From Globodera rostochiensis (taxonomy: Eukaryota > Nematoda > Chromadorea > Rhabditida > Heteroderidae): a DNA stretch of 64,000 bases. Both the position numbers and the translations under genes were made by a program. The notes below the pieces were generated by a model. That model was not told the origin of the DNA and searched no databases. It saw only the letters and a list, made by a program, of their open reading frames with translations. Location: NCBI GenBank assembly GCA_018350325.1, contig JAEVLN010000013.1, forward strand, positions 2,542,124 to 2,606,123. The letters run 5' to 3'. This document shows, in pieces, positions 25,401 through 36,864 of the stretch (position 1 is the first letter of the stretch; each line of letters starts with the position of its first letter).

Positions 25401-26281
25401 GTTGCATAAGCGGAATGGGAGTAGGTTTCTGCAGGTGTTGCATCTCCTGCTGGTGCCGCTGCTGCACTTGTTGCAAATAATCCGAAGGTGGGGGGAACGC
25501 CGATATATTTTGCTGCTGCTGGGGCTCATCACGATCTATTTTGGTTGGAAGAAAAATTCCCCTGTGAAAATTGTTGTAATTACCTTTAGTGCGCTTTGAT
25601 TCACGTGACCGATCCCTTTTCCTGTGCTTACTCTCCCGCGATCGAGAGCGTTTCTTGTGCTTTTTCCTTTCAGGGGACCGCGAGGACCGCTTTTTATGTT
25701 TTTTTGAGGAGGGCGACTTCGAACGGGAACGATTCCGGTGTTTGCCTGAAGAAGCAATCGCTCTTGCGGCATCTGTGAATAAGTTCCGTTTAACTAAAAC
25801 ATTCTTTTTTTCCTATTATGAAAGGTGCAGAATAATGAATGGGAATAAAACGATCTCATCGTCACCGTGCTTCTTCTTTGCATACAATTGATTTGGTAAA
25901 GTCAAGAATACGAGTCTATTCGACAAGTGAATCGATTTCATCGCTAAAAGGAATCAAATGGTACCATTTTTGATTAGACTAAGTTACAGCTCATCATCGT
26001 TTAATCGTTCAAATATTGTTTAAGCTTATAATAAATCTGCAAACAACTTGGAAAGCGAGTCATCTCACAAAAGGTAATATTTTAGATTTCTAACCATTGT
26101 CGTCGCACTGCTCGGTCGGAAGTTGAGAGCCTTCCGCCCCATTTTCGCCATCAACCGCAGCCCCCCACTTTCGAACAAATGGCATCGGCTCGAGATTTCC
26201 TCCCGTTGATTTCATTTTTGATAATGCTCTATCAAAAATATTAAGAGAAATCGATGTAGAAAAACATGATAACTGATTCAT
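22437..26281 (-). CDS. sfa-1: Splicing factor 1 / branchpoint-binding protein
   Basis: Recognises the intron branch site with U2AF during early spliceosome assembly in the nucleus. Reading down the minus strand: an N-terminal acidic exon (ends about 26090); an RS-like basic exon at 25590-25780 ([15 protein letters not shown]); a Gln-rich segment (25250-25480); a Gly-rich segment (25000-25170); the SF1 helix-hairpin motif [15 protein letters not shown] at about 24850; the KH-QUA2 RNA-binding region ([20 protein letters not shown] near 23860, then IIIRGKGS, and [16 protein letters not shown] near 23450); two CCHC zinc knuckles ([14 protein letters not shown] and [14 protein letters not shown]) at 23270-23400; and a Pro/Gly/Ala-rich tail ending at 22437. 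The GPRG loop is intact. The start is the first ATG of the acidic exon; an internal Met is possible. An N-terminal RS domain is typical of nematode SF1, which strengthens the taxon call. Confidence 0.93.
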
Positions 26282-27288
26282 AAAGTCATTATAATACAGA
26301 AAACATTTTTACAAGGTATAAATGCTTATGAAAAAAATTCTCCTTATTAAACATTAGGCACTGGTAAATAATTATCTCTATACATATAAAGATCGCAAAA
26401 TGGAATACAGAAAGTGGCAGGGTCCATTAATCACTGTTCTCCCGCATTAGCGCTACAAAAGGTTGGGCGGCTGGATTTGAACCTATGTAAGTTCTTTCTC
26501 GGTTAACCGTACTGATGTTATAGCCCGCTACCTAACCCCACCATTGAGCAGGAATACTGATTCCTCACATTTTAGCCCGGAGACAAAAATCTGGACCTCT
26601 GGAAGCCCGGAAATAGCATTCATTTTGAAAAATTTTGTAATTAGAGCGACTTTTTAGTCAATATAAATCAATATTTTGGCTTTTTTGAGAATAAATCAAT
26701 ATTTCGCCATTTTTTCGTAATAAATCAATATTTTTAGGCATTTTTCCGAAAATTTTAGAAGGAATTCAATATTTCAGGAACTTTTTCCCAAAATTTCTTA
26801 AGAAAATGCAATAAAAACGAAAAATGTAGCCTCAAAAATCAAAAAATTTTTCAAACAAAAATGCACCCCTACAAATGACTTTTCTTTGACCAAAAATCCA
26901 CCCCCAAAAATCGACATTTTTCCAAAAATTTTTATTTCGATATTTTTTATAAATTTTCCAATGTGAAAAATAATACATTTTAAGTCAATATTTCGCGTTT
27001 TTTAGTCAATATAAATCTCGTCTCTAGTTATTGAGCACTTTTGACTCGGTACTGCTTTGAGCGGTACTGCTCGTCCCCCCCCCCCCCCCCGCCGTTTTCC
27101 CCCGAACGATTTTCGACGCGATGGTTTTTTAAACCGGCCGGGGGTGGAAATGAAGTGCACCCGTTTTTGAGCTTCTCACTTGAAGGCCTTGCGCAAAAGA
27201 AAAAAAGGTTTTTGCCTCAAAATGCCATCCCTATTTATTACTATTAAATGATAAAGCTTAAAACACAAGGAACTCTGATAATTTTACT
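26282..27288. other. Divergent spacer between sfa-1 and vps-45
   Basis: Contains a tRNA-like fragment on the minus strand near 26460-26545 (T-arm like GGTTCAAATCC), an AT-rich stretch with repeated AATCAATATTT phrases (26660-27010) related to MITE interiors, and a 16-C run at about 27076. Promoter elements are not identifiable by eye. Confidence 0.5.
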
Positions 27289-30200
27289 ATGGACGTGTTA
27301 CTTGTCGCACAACAATACATTAATGAAATGGTTAGGCTGGCTGGGCCTGGGATGAAGGCCATTCTTATGGACAAAGAGACGGTAAGTGGGTTTTACGTAT
27401 GGAATACGGCCTTTTTGGCAGTTCGATTCGAACTCCGAACACGTTTGACTTTTTCGGTAGTATGCATTCTACGTTTCTGAAAACCCGGTAATGAACGTTT
27501 CAATATTCGGTGGAAAATTTATAGTTTTCGACAAGTACAATTGGGTCCGGAATTCGAACTGGATCGAAAAAACGATGTGGGCGGGAGACAAACTGCACTA
27601 TTACCATTACGCGTTCCTTACCTGAACGCCAGTTTGATTCAATTCATTGTTACACATAATGAATTCGACTGGTTAAACCTCATTAAGACCAGCTGCGTTT
27701 CTTGTGCCTATGCTCAAAGTGAAATGATGCAAAAAGAAGCTTATCTGTTTGAACGACTCGATTCTGTCACTACTCGAGGGCCTATCAAATTTTTGTCAGT
27801 TTAAATGAAGTTTCGAAAATTAATAATTTAACAGAAAGTGTGTTGTTTTTGTACGTCCGACACCGGAAAATGTTCAGTTGCTGTCAGAAGAGCTTCTATC
27901 TCCCAAATATTCACAATATTACATTTGTAAGTTGTCAAAGTACATAAAGGGATTGGCAATTTTTTTGACCAATTTTCTAAAATCTTCAAAATTTTCGGAC
28001 CTCCCATTCCAAAAAGTACCGTATTTTTAAATCACCGACCACCCCCTCTCCCTAGAAATGATGCAAAATTTGCAAAAAAATTAACATTTTTGAAAATTGC
28101 TTAACAAAAATGCAATAAAAAAGGAAAATGAATTCCAAAAAATTTTTGGCTACGGGCATGGGATTGTTGATCTTGTTACGAAAAACACACCAATATTTTG
28201 GATTTCATTGCTTTGCTATAAAATTAGGTACTTTCCTGTTTTGCGACCCCCTCACCAAATCTGCTGAATTTCAAGGGTGCTGATCACGAATCTGGCAATG
28301 TTTTTTAGATCTGACAACATCTAAGATTTTGAAAATCTAGGATTAATTTATTTCAAAATTTATCACCCAAAATCGCTTTTATAGGTTTGAAAAATCATAG
28401 GAGGGACCATTTTGACTCAAAGGTTCGTTAGGCTTCTCTAGCTTTCCTCCTGTTATTCTATCCGGCTTTGGTGTTACTTAAAAGTCCCTTTTTCCTTAAT
28501 TTTCAAATTTCAACCGGTTCAGCAACCAGTTTAAAGGTCGAGCCCGCTAAAATTTGGTTGTTCCATCGTTTTAGCACCTAAAAAATCCATAAACCGGTTT
28601 TGGGTGATTAATTTTGAAAAATCAAAAATCATAGATTTTCAAATCTCAGGTGTTGTCAGATCTTAAAAATTGTCAAATTCATGATAAGCACCCTTGAAAC
28701 CCGCAGATATGAAGTTCTCAGCAGATTTGGTGAGGGGTCTCAAAACAGGAAAGTACCTAAAATTTTCCCTGACTCACAAGTGCTTTTTCGTTCACTTAGA
28801 CTTCTCAAATCGAATCCCAAAAGCGGACGTCAAAATATTGGCGGAGTCGGATGAGCAGGAGACGGTGAGAGAGTTGCGCGAGTTTTTTGTCGATTTCATT
28901 CCACTGGCGCCGCATTTGGCATCGTTAAACATTCCCGCGGCCTATGAAGCGCAGCATTTTGGCATTTCCGCCACGACCTTTCGGCGATGTTTGCAAACAT
29001 TGGTCGCATTGGCACTTTCGTTGAACAAAAGACCAACAATAAGGCAAAGGAAATGGGAAACGATGCGAAAAGAATTCCATTTTTAGGTACCAAAAGACGT
29101 CGCGTGACGCAAAGCGATTGGCGGAAGAGTTGGTTAAAGTGACTTCTCAGGAGGATGCGCTGTTCGAGCGCTGCAAGACCGATTCAGTGTTGGTTGTGCT
29201 CGACAGAAGTGAGGTTGACATCAAAGAATACGCGGCTTATCACTGATGTTGCCACGTTGTCAGGATCCTGTATCGCCCTTACTTAATCAGTGGACTTACG
29301 AGGCGATGGTGCATGAGCTGATTGGACTGTGCAACAACCGCGTGACAATGGAAAATGTGGGTAGCGATGGGCAAAAGAACATCGTCTTAAATGCTCAATA
29401 CGACGAATTTTATGCCAAAGTTTGAGGCGTTGTTAAGCCGATGAAAAGCTAACTGAATTTGCAGAATATGTACCTGAACTTTGGCGACATCGGACAGAAC
29501 ATAAAGGGACTAATGAATGAATATCAGCGGAAAGCGCAGACGCACCAGCAGTTGGAGTCCATTGCGGACATGAAAAAGTTTGTGGAACAGTACCCGCAAT
29601 TCAAGAAGATATCCGGTTCGTAAGACCATCTATTCAAAAGCGGATCCGGTGCATTTCAGGAACTGTCGCCAAACATGTACAGTTGGTGGGGGAACTTAGT
29701 CGGATGGTTACCGACTGCAATTTGCTGGAGATATCGGAGCTGGAACAGAATATTGCGGTCGCGAACGGTGATCATTCGGCCTGCCTGGAGTCCCTCAGAC
29801 GACTTCTTCAGCATTCAAAAACTACCGATTTGGTGAATCATTAGGACATTCGTTTTACGGCAAATTGTTTTTTCCTTTCTCAGAATGCTCTTCGATTGGT
29901 GATGCTTTTTTCTCTCCGTTTTGAGGGCAACAACAGTGTTCTAAGTTCGGCACAAGATTTGCTAAGACAACGGGGTCTCTCCAATAGACAGCTCCAACTG
30001 GTGCGGACGCTGCTTGAATATGCGGGACAAAAGAGACGGCAGAGCGATTTGTTCGGCAATAGATCCGCAATGGAAATGACCAAACGGTTCATAAAAGGTG
30101 GATTATATGTTTGGGGTATTATTTAGATGGTACGCCCCCTCCCTTTTTTTTGAAAAAAGAAATTTAGTATTCAATGTCGAGATAAACTAGTTTCTATAGG

Positions 30201-31423
30201 TTTTCTGGTCGTAGAATCCGAATCCGACCTCCGTTTCGACCAATTCCAAAGCCCGGACCGGAATTCAAAATTTTTTTTTTTGAAAATGTCATTTTTTTCT
30301 TAAATTCACCATTTTTGATTCAAAGTTGCTCGTTTGCATTCTAAGGACGTTTCCCGCCCTATTGGTCGCGAATCTACAATGCCATTTTTTTCTTAAATTC
30401 ACCATTTTTGATTCAAAGTTGCTCGTTTGCATTCTAAGGACGTTTCCCGCCCCATTGATCACGAATCTACACCAAATTGCCCCAAATTTTCGAGCCACAC
30501 ATCAATTCTATGTCTTCTATCCCTAATTTTTCGTGCAATTTTTCAAGGTGAAATTGCGGAGTTCTTTGAGCCCAGCCATTTAAAATTGAAAAAAACGCAC
30601 ACTAAAGCGCTAATTATTAAAATCTAGATGCTAAATCATAGACCGCCGCCGACCCCTTTGCCCCCTTCCAACAGTAAAGCAGAGTTCGCAAAAATAAAAA
30701 ATCGGCTTTTTGAAATTTAACAAAAATGGAGTAAAAACAGAAAATGCACCCCCCTAAAATCTATCATTTTTGAAAATTGCTTAACAAAAATGCAATAAAA
30801 AGGGAAAAATACACCTCTAAGAATCGACTTTTTCCCCCGACTGCCCCCCCCCGAAAAAAATCCTGGCTACGTGCCTGCTCTACAGACAATGCTTAGCTAC
30901 GTCTTGAGAGTAATTGAATGGTCGGTCCCCCCCCCCTTCCTAATTTTATTACTAAATAATTTATTTATTACTAACTCTATTTCAGGACTGAAAGGCGTTG
31001 AAAATATTTTCACCCAGCACGAGCCTCACATTATTCAGCTCGTCGATTTGGTTTCGCGTGGCAAACTCCCTGAAAGTGCTTATCCATCGACGGATCTGGC
31101 TAATATAAAGTTGGATACGTTTAAGACCTTCAAATCCCTTTCCATCCCTCAGTTCCCGCTTCGACAGCGTCATTTTGTTCATCATTGGAGGTGCGACTTT
31201 GGAGGAAAGTGCCGCGGTGGCCAATTTAAACGCAAAACGCTCGAATTCGCCTTCGTCCCACCTTTCGCTTTATCAGGGGAATTTGCCCCCACGCGTCATC
31301 CTTTGTTCCACTTTCGTTCACAACACAAAGAGCTTTGTCGCACAACTCGCCCATTACTCTTCCGCAATCGCTGTTGCAGGCGGAAACGCCATTGGAACGG
31401 GCGATTTGTCGGCGATACTCTGA
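27289..31423 (+). CDS. vps-45: Vacuolar protein sorting protein 45 (Sec1/Munc18 family)
   Basis: An SM protein that binds syntaxins of endosome and trans-Golgi membranes and promotes SNARE assembly in endosomal traffic. Eleven exons join in phase: 27289-27381, 27688-27794, 27835-27926, 28800-29043, 29087-29213, 29264-29419, 29465-29615, 29660-29832, 29884-30097, 30986-31118 and 31153-31423. Diagnostic VPS45 segments appear in order: [119 protein letters not shown] and FVHNTKSF. The fourth intron begins with GC (29044). Two introns carry mobile-element remains. The last intron is only 34 bp. Convergent with the RBM5/10 gene. Confidence 0.95.
28215..28765. mobile_element. Foldback element in a vps-45 intron
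   Basis: TTAGGTACTTTCCTGTTTTG near 28227 is mirrored by CAAAACAGGAAAGTACCTAA near 28742-28761, and inner arms (GGGTGCTGATCACGAATCTG-like and its imperfect complement) also pair. Exon 5' of the element and exon 28800 are unaffected. No target duplication was resolved. Confidence 0.65.
30650..30882. mobile_element. Truncated hAT-type MITE in a vps-45 intron
   Basis: Only one terminal repeat is intact, ending CCTGGCTACGTGCCTG. The interior repeats the AATGCAATAAAAAGGG and GAAAATTGCTTAACAAAAAT phrases seen in the 16859 and 62688 copies in opposite orientation. Similar fragments occur at about 27955-28165 and 60036-60175. Confidence 0.65.
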
Positions 31424-31955
31424 TTTAAAACGTTGAGCTTGGGAACCGATAATATTTAAAATTTTTAATGGAAATATTGCCCAATTGTTTGCAAACTCAA
31501 AGTCAGGCAGTTAGCGGTAATCGTGGTCTAGCGGAAGGCATCATCTTTTTTGATAATGTCCAATCGCAAATTAGCTTACTGGTAGCTTCTTTCTATGAGA
31601 AATTCCGAATGGATGTTACGGTTGTCTGAACCAAAAGTTTGAAGTCAGTTTTGGACGCATAAACTGAGAAAGAATCGCCTCTTTTGGTACCGATCTCTTG
31701 CAATGCTTTTTGATCTCGGAACAGAAAAACACTGTCCATCACAGGCATTTATTAGCCAGCACCTCAACATATTTTTATAAAGCAATCAATTTGACATAGA
31801 AAGCAAATTTTCAAATTTTAAGCCTTCAACTAGAGACCAGACCGATAAAGTCTTGATCGAAATTTTGTTCGAGATTCTCGATCGGTTCTCAAGTCCGGTC
31901 TCTATTTTACTAAAAGGAGGTGAGTGGGATAGTGGCTTTCGTTCGCAATTCAAAG
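31424..31955. other. Convergent spacer of vps-45 and the RBM5/10 gene
   Basis: No gene is supported. A short palindrome (about 31826-31912, arms AGAGACCAGACCGAT and ATCGG...CCGGTCTCT) lies next to the stop codon of the minus-strand gene. A TGGTCTAGCGG phrase resembles a tRNA A box but no cloverleaf follows. Confidence 0.5.
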
Positions 31956-34900
31956 TCATGGTCGCGTTGTTTCCTCCAAGTCTCTGAACCGCTGAATGGC
32001 CGCTTGTCTATTCCGCACTTTCCATGGCAAATTCGTGTCGGTTTTGGAACCAGAAGAACCAAGGCCAATTCCTTGCACGTGCTGTTCAGCTTTGATTGGA
32101 TCTCTAATGCCTATTTTAAACAAACGATAATAATTCGAATGCGAACTCGACTACCTTGCAAATTCCGACCCAACCCTTGTCCTTCGGTCCAACCCATTGA
32201 TTTGAGCATTTTGTTCCCGATGTTTGTTTCATCCAGAGGGACTGAAGCCTTTACAAGGGCGGTCATTTCGATACTTGAAGAAGCATCCGATTCTTGCACT
32301 CCACTGTTTATTCCTGACATTGTCAACGTGTGTACATCATAAAAGTGGAACGAAACCCGGGTCGTAGCCATGCTGGTCACGTCGTTCCTTGGCTCTGTCC
32401 CTGTAATGCATTCCCATCTCATCAGCCTGCGACGTCCTTCGGCCACCATTACTCGTGCTTCTCATTTTCTCTGCGACGTTGTTCTTAAAATCGTTCAAAA
32501 TTTGTAAATCCAATTGTTTTTCTAAAACCTTATGCAAGTTACTAAGCTGAATGTGTTTGCCCAAAGTTTCGCTGTTAGGGAATTGACGTCGGCAAAGAAG
32601 GCAAGACAGTTTGGTTCGATCGACATATTTTTCTTGGTCAAGAGTGAGGATCGGAGAGTGGTCGGTATTGCTGACACCTCCTCCAACAGGTGTAGATTTT
32701 TGTTGCTGGTCTGTAAATAGGGACTGCGTCAGCAAGAGGCAATTCCCGGCATTGGCCCGTGAGGAGAGAGGGGTTGGCCGAGAGAGACGGGCGCAAGGGA
32801 ACAACAATCGGTTCGTCCCGAGTCCATCGCCATCCAATCTCTACCATCAACAGCGGTCAACCCGCCGCTGAGTTCGGCGCGCGCCATTCGAACTCGCGCT
32901 TGGCGATTTGTAAGTCCACGCATTCGACCGGGCAAAACCGCATCCGGGGGAGGCGGCGCTTCAATCTCATCATCATCGTCAGCCCAAGGCTTCTAAAATA
33001 ACATTTTAATTATATAGCTTTCCGATGATCCAGTACCTTTACAGTCTTTAAAGGCTTCTCCTTTGCCTTTCGATCTTCCGAGGAACCACCAATTTGATCC
33101 GTCCGCGTAACCGTCGACTGCGTCTCTCTATTTTCGCCCACTGCACCGGCGGAATCGCATGAACTCTGCTTAAATGACATTTTGACCTTCTCCTGGCGAC
33201 GTGCCCATTTGATCATCTCTTTTTGAATTTCCTGCGGCGTTTTTTGCTAAATTCGGTTTTTCAATATTTAGCCGCCTAAGTGCCAACCAAAACCTTGTCC
33301 GATTCTTCCTCAGTTTGTGGTCGTTTCTTTTTCTTTCTCTTTTCTGTTTCCGCATCGTCAGACTGTTTTTGCTGGTTATTTGTTTCATCGTTGTTTGAAA
33401 GAGCCTTTGCATCGAGCTTTAGTTGTTGCTAAAAAACATTTGTCAAGCCAATCTAACCACCCCGCGGGAAGACCCTTCACCTCTTTATCAAAATCTTCAA
33501 CGGAGCTTGGAGGTGCGCTAATGACTGCCGACTAAAATCATTTGGTCATTCGCCTGATGAGTGAGTGCAGTGTCCATCACCTGACTTATGTGCTGCGCCT
33601 GTCGCTCTTCTTCTTGCATCTTTCGCTTCAGTTCCAAATCGCCGCCTTCACAATTTATGAAAGTACTAAATTTTGCTGACCAAAACATCCACTAAAAAGT
33701 TAATAATTTAAAAGGATATGCAGATTATAAAAACATTTGAACTATTCGGATTATAGTAGTATCCCGTCTTCTGGTCGTAATAAAAGCCCCTAAAAATTAA
33801 AAATTGTAGTCTTAATATTTATCGTTGGTAGGTACGTGTTAGCATCCCATAAGTATCCTGATGAAGGCTCCAATTGGAATATATTGATGTCGGGCGTTGC
33901 TTTAAGTAAAATTATTGTAACTTTGCGGAAGAGAGGAAAGAAGTCCAACTCACCATAAGTGGGCAAGTATCCGAATGGCGTGGAAATGCTCTGCCGTGCC
34001 GGACTTTCCATGTGAACAATTGGCTGGACCCCTCCCGGCACGGCCTTTCCCATTTGTGCAAGACGAATTGCATTCTGAGCCAATTGAGCAGCAGAGTTTG
34101 TTGGGTCTGAGATATAGAAAATGTGAATATTTATAAACAAAGAGGCTTCACCTTCCTGAATGTTTGCACTGCTAATTCCACTCTGCGTTTTCAGCAAGTT
34201 AACATTTTCCATGATCAAAATTTGATTTAGCGACTGACGCGAATAAGTGATTATAACTGAATGCATGAATTGATGAACGTTCGTTGCACCCGAAGGGACA
34301 AAACCTGCACAGTTATCAACATACGGCACAACTTTGTTGAAAGTCTGCAGTATGTAGCCGGCTTCATCAGCTGATTTCATCTGAGCAAACGCATAAAGTC
34401 GGGAGGAGGCCAATTGGATTCGCTGAATGGTCAGTCCCGTGTATTGAGAGAGAGAAGTGCGGATGCTTTCCTCGGTAACTGAGGAAGGGAGCTCGCGGAT
34501 GAGCAGTGCTAAACTCATTTTGGGACATGCAAGCAAACGGAAAATTAACATACTGTCGCAAGGCGATACGCCAACCATTCCGTAGCCTTTCGCATCCAGC
34601 GCTTCCGAGTCTTTTCTGGATGTGCCGCATTTAAAACAATTTGTACGACGGTTGAAGTTGTTGATAGTACATTTGGAACACGTCCAGTCGGATGTGAGGG
34701 GATTGTAAATTGGCCTTTCTCTGTTCAATTCTTCACGTGAATATTCCAGACGCACTTGGTAGCCATCATCCATTTTTAAAAAACCCTTAAATATAGTCGC
34801 GATATAATTGTCGGCGCTCAACCGATTCAGCAGTGATTTTTTAATTTTTCAAAAAAAAGGACGTAACATAACATTTTCCTTTTCTGAAATTTGCTTTCTG

Positions 34901-35769
34901 TTTTTGCGTCCTATATAGCCAAAATTTAGAGTTCGGACTTTTTATAATTCTCTTGTATGTCAGTTTCGTGACAGCATCGCCTGAAATCCCTCGATACAAG
35001 TTTTCTGAAAACTAAGCCTTCTGGCGCGAAAAAAAAATGTGGAAAAAACACAGGAACAGACAAATTTTTTGAAAAGTCCGAATTCGAAATTTTAACTATA
35101 CAACACAAAAACAGAAAGTGAATTCAGTTTATTTGGTTTTAAAAAATCAATGCCGAATTGTCTTTACTGCTGAAACGTCCACTGGAATAGCCTGCTGAAC
35201 TGTCCGTACACCTAGCTTTAATAACCTGGTTATGACGTATCCAATCCTCCGCTGTTTCAACATCGGAAAATTCAACAAAGCCGAATATGCGAATGGATCC
35301 GCTGTCTGTGTTCCGTCTGACAACTCGAATGTCAATAGGATGGAACCCCTGTCTAGCCAGTAAAATGTTCAACTAAAGTAGCCAATTAGTGCATGTTAAA
35401 GGACAAATCTACGAACCGCATCTTTGTCAGCATAAGTTGGTAATGAAGTCAAAATCACTTTGTTTGATGGTTTTGTTTCAGTAGCAGAACATCGACGTAA
35501 AAACTAGGAGTTTATTGCGATACTATCAATTTTTATTTAACTTTCTGTACCGGACTTCGACTTCGTTCCCTTTTCCTTGGAGGCGGTGAATATTTACTAT
35601 GCCGGTTCCGACCTCTCTTCCTTTCCCTACTCCTGCTCCTAACCCTCCAATCACGATCATGTGGCGAACTGCTAGAGCGAGAACGTGAGCTCGCTCTTGA
35701 TCTCGATTTCCTTGACCATGAATCACTTGATTTTGAACTGCTACTGCCGTCCCTTTGATGATGGCTCAT
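31956..35769 (-). CDS. RBM5/RBM10-type splicing regulator
   Basis: An RNA-binding nuclear protein that regulates alternative splicing. On the minus strand, domains follow the RBM5/RBM10 order: an RS-rich N-terminus from 35769 (SRSRERKRGRN); RRM1 (VILTSLP as RNP2 near 35450, IFGFVEFSD as RNP1 near 35300); a RanBP2-type zinc finger (DWTCSKCTINNFNRRTNCFKC) at 34610-34680; RRM2 (LLIRELPSS at about 34490 and AFAQMKS at about 34390); an OCRE domain (FQLEPSSGYLWD near 33860 and GFYYDQKTGYYYN near 33770); a C2H2 finger (CLLCRRQFPNSETLGKH) at about 32570; a YRDRAKERR motif; a G-patch (GNKMLKSMGWTEGQGLGR) near 32180; and a C-terminus at 31956. The full set and order identify the RBM5/6/10 family; which paralogue cannot be decided by eye. 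Confidence 0.92.
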
Positions 35770-36864
35770 ACTTTGAATAATTAATTGCTTGTCCTCTAAA
35801 AAGAGCTACGGGAAAACGTACTAGGTATTTTAGCAGCAACAGTTAGGTGGCCGGCGAAAGTGAAAAATCGGAATTACAATATGGAAAGCACTCCGGTTTA
35901 GTGCCCGGACAAAAATGCTCAATATGGTTTTAAATGGTGTAAATTCATTTATGCCAATGATTTGCGTAAAAGTGGTCATTTCTTGGCAGTGTTTTGACTT
36001 TTTGTTTGTTTGTTAGTGGGGCACGCTGCATTTCACCTATGGGCAGAAATATGCCATTCAAAAGTTCTAGTTTTTAAAAGCAATTGTTAAGCCAAACATC
36101 TTGAAAAAGTTATTTCCATAAAACTATGTATGACATTGAACTTTTAAAAACGAATAACTAGAGCTTTAGAATGGCATCTTGTTTGTTGATTTGGTTGAGT
36201 TTGAAAAAAGTTATAGCCTTTCATGGCTATCGGACATTTCGCCCACAGACATTTCGCCCGGTAACGAAAAAACGGACGTTTCGCCCGGTAGTAAAAAAAC
36301 AAACAGACGTTTCGCACATAGGACATTTCGCCCATCGCTCACCCATTGAATGATTCAGATCCGAATAAAAATACGAATCCGCAAAAAGTTTGCGCCGGGA
36401 GTCTTAAAAGAAACTTATGAGCCACTAAAAGTTGGCCAAAATGGGTTGACATTGTGTTTTTTGAGCTTGTTTTGATAATTTATTGAATTAGTGCAATTTT
36501 AGCCAAATTATTCAACTTTGGCTTAATTTAAATAATCCATCTATCTAAAATACTTTGCAAGCTTTTATTAAATGTGGGCGAAACGTCTGTTTTTTCACTA
36601 CCGGGCGAAACGTCCGTTTTTTCGTTACCGGGCGAAATGTCCGGACACCGCCTTTCAAAGTTCAAAATTTTATTTTTTTTCTGTGGAGATTTTCAGAAAA
36701 AAACCCGGCCCGTGCGACAGCGTATTTGAAAAATCCGGCTACAGGGTTTATTGACTCGGGTCTGATTCAGCTGGAAAACCGGGCCCAGAATGGTTCTTAA
36801 TCGAAGTTATATTGTACATTCATATAAATTTTCTAATCGTTATTAATTAAACTTCAGAATTAAA
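35770..36864. other. Divergent spacer with a mobile element
   Basis: Separates the minus-strand RBM5/10 gene from a plus-strand gene. The inverted-repeat element at 36224-36649 fills much of it. No other feature is supported. Confidence 0.6.
36224..36649. mobile_element. Inverted-repeat element with CGGACATTTCGCCC ends
   Basis: Arms of about 80 bp pair: CGGACATTTCGCCC, CGGTAACGAAAAAACGGACG and TTTCGCCCGGTAGT on the left are mirrored on the right. GCCTTTCA is present on both flanks (36216-36223 and 36650-36657). No coding capacity. Confidence 0.85.

Noticed and set aside
31505..31560. tRNA gene suggested by TGGTCTAGCGG
   Set aside because: No B box or cloverleaf follows at the right distance.
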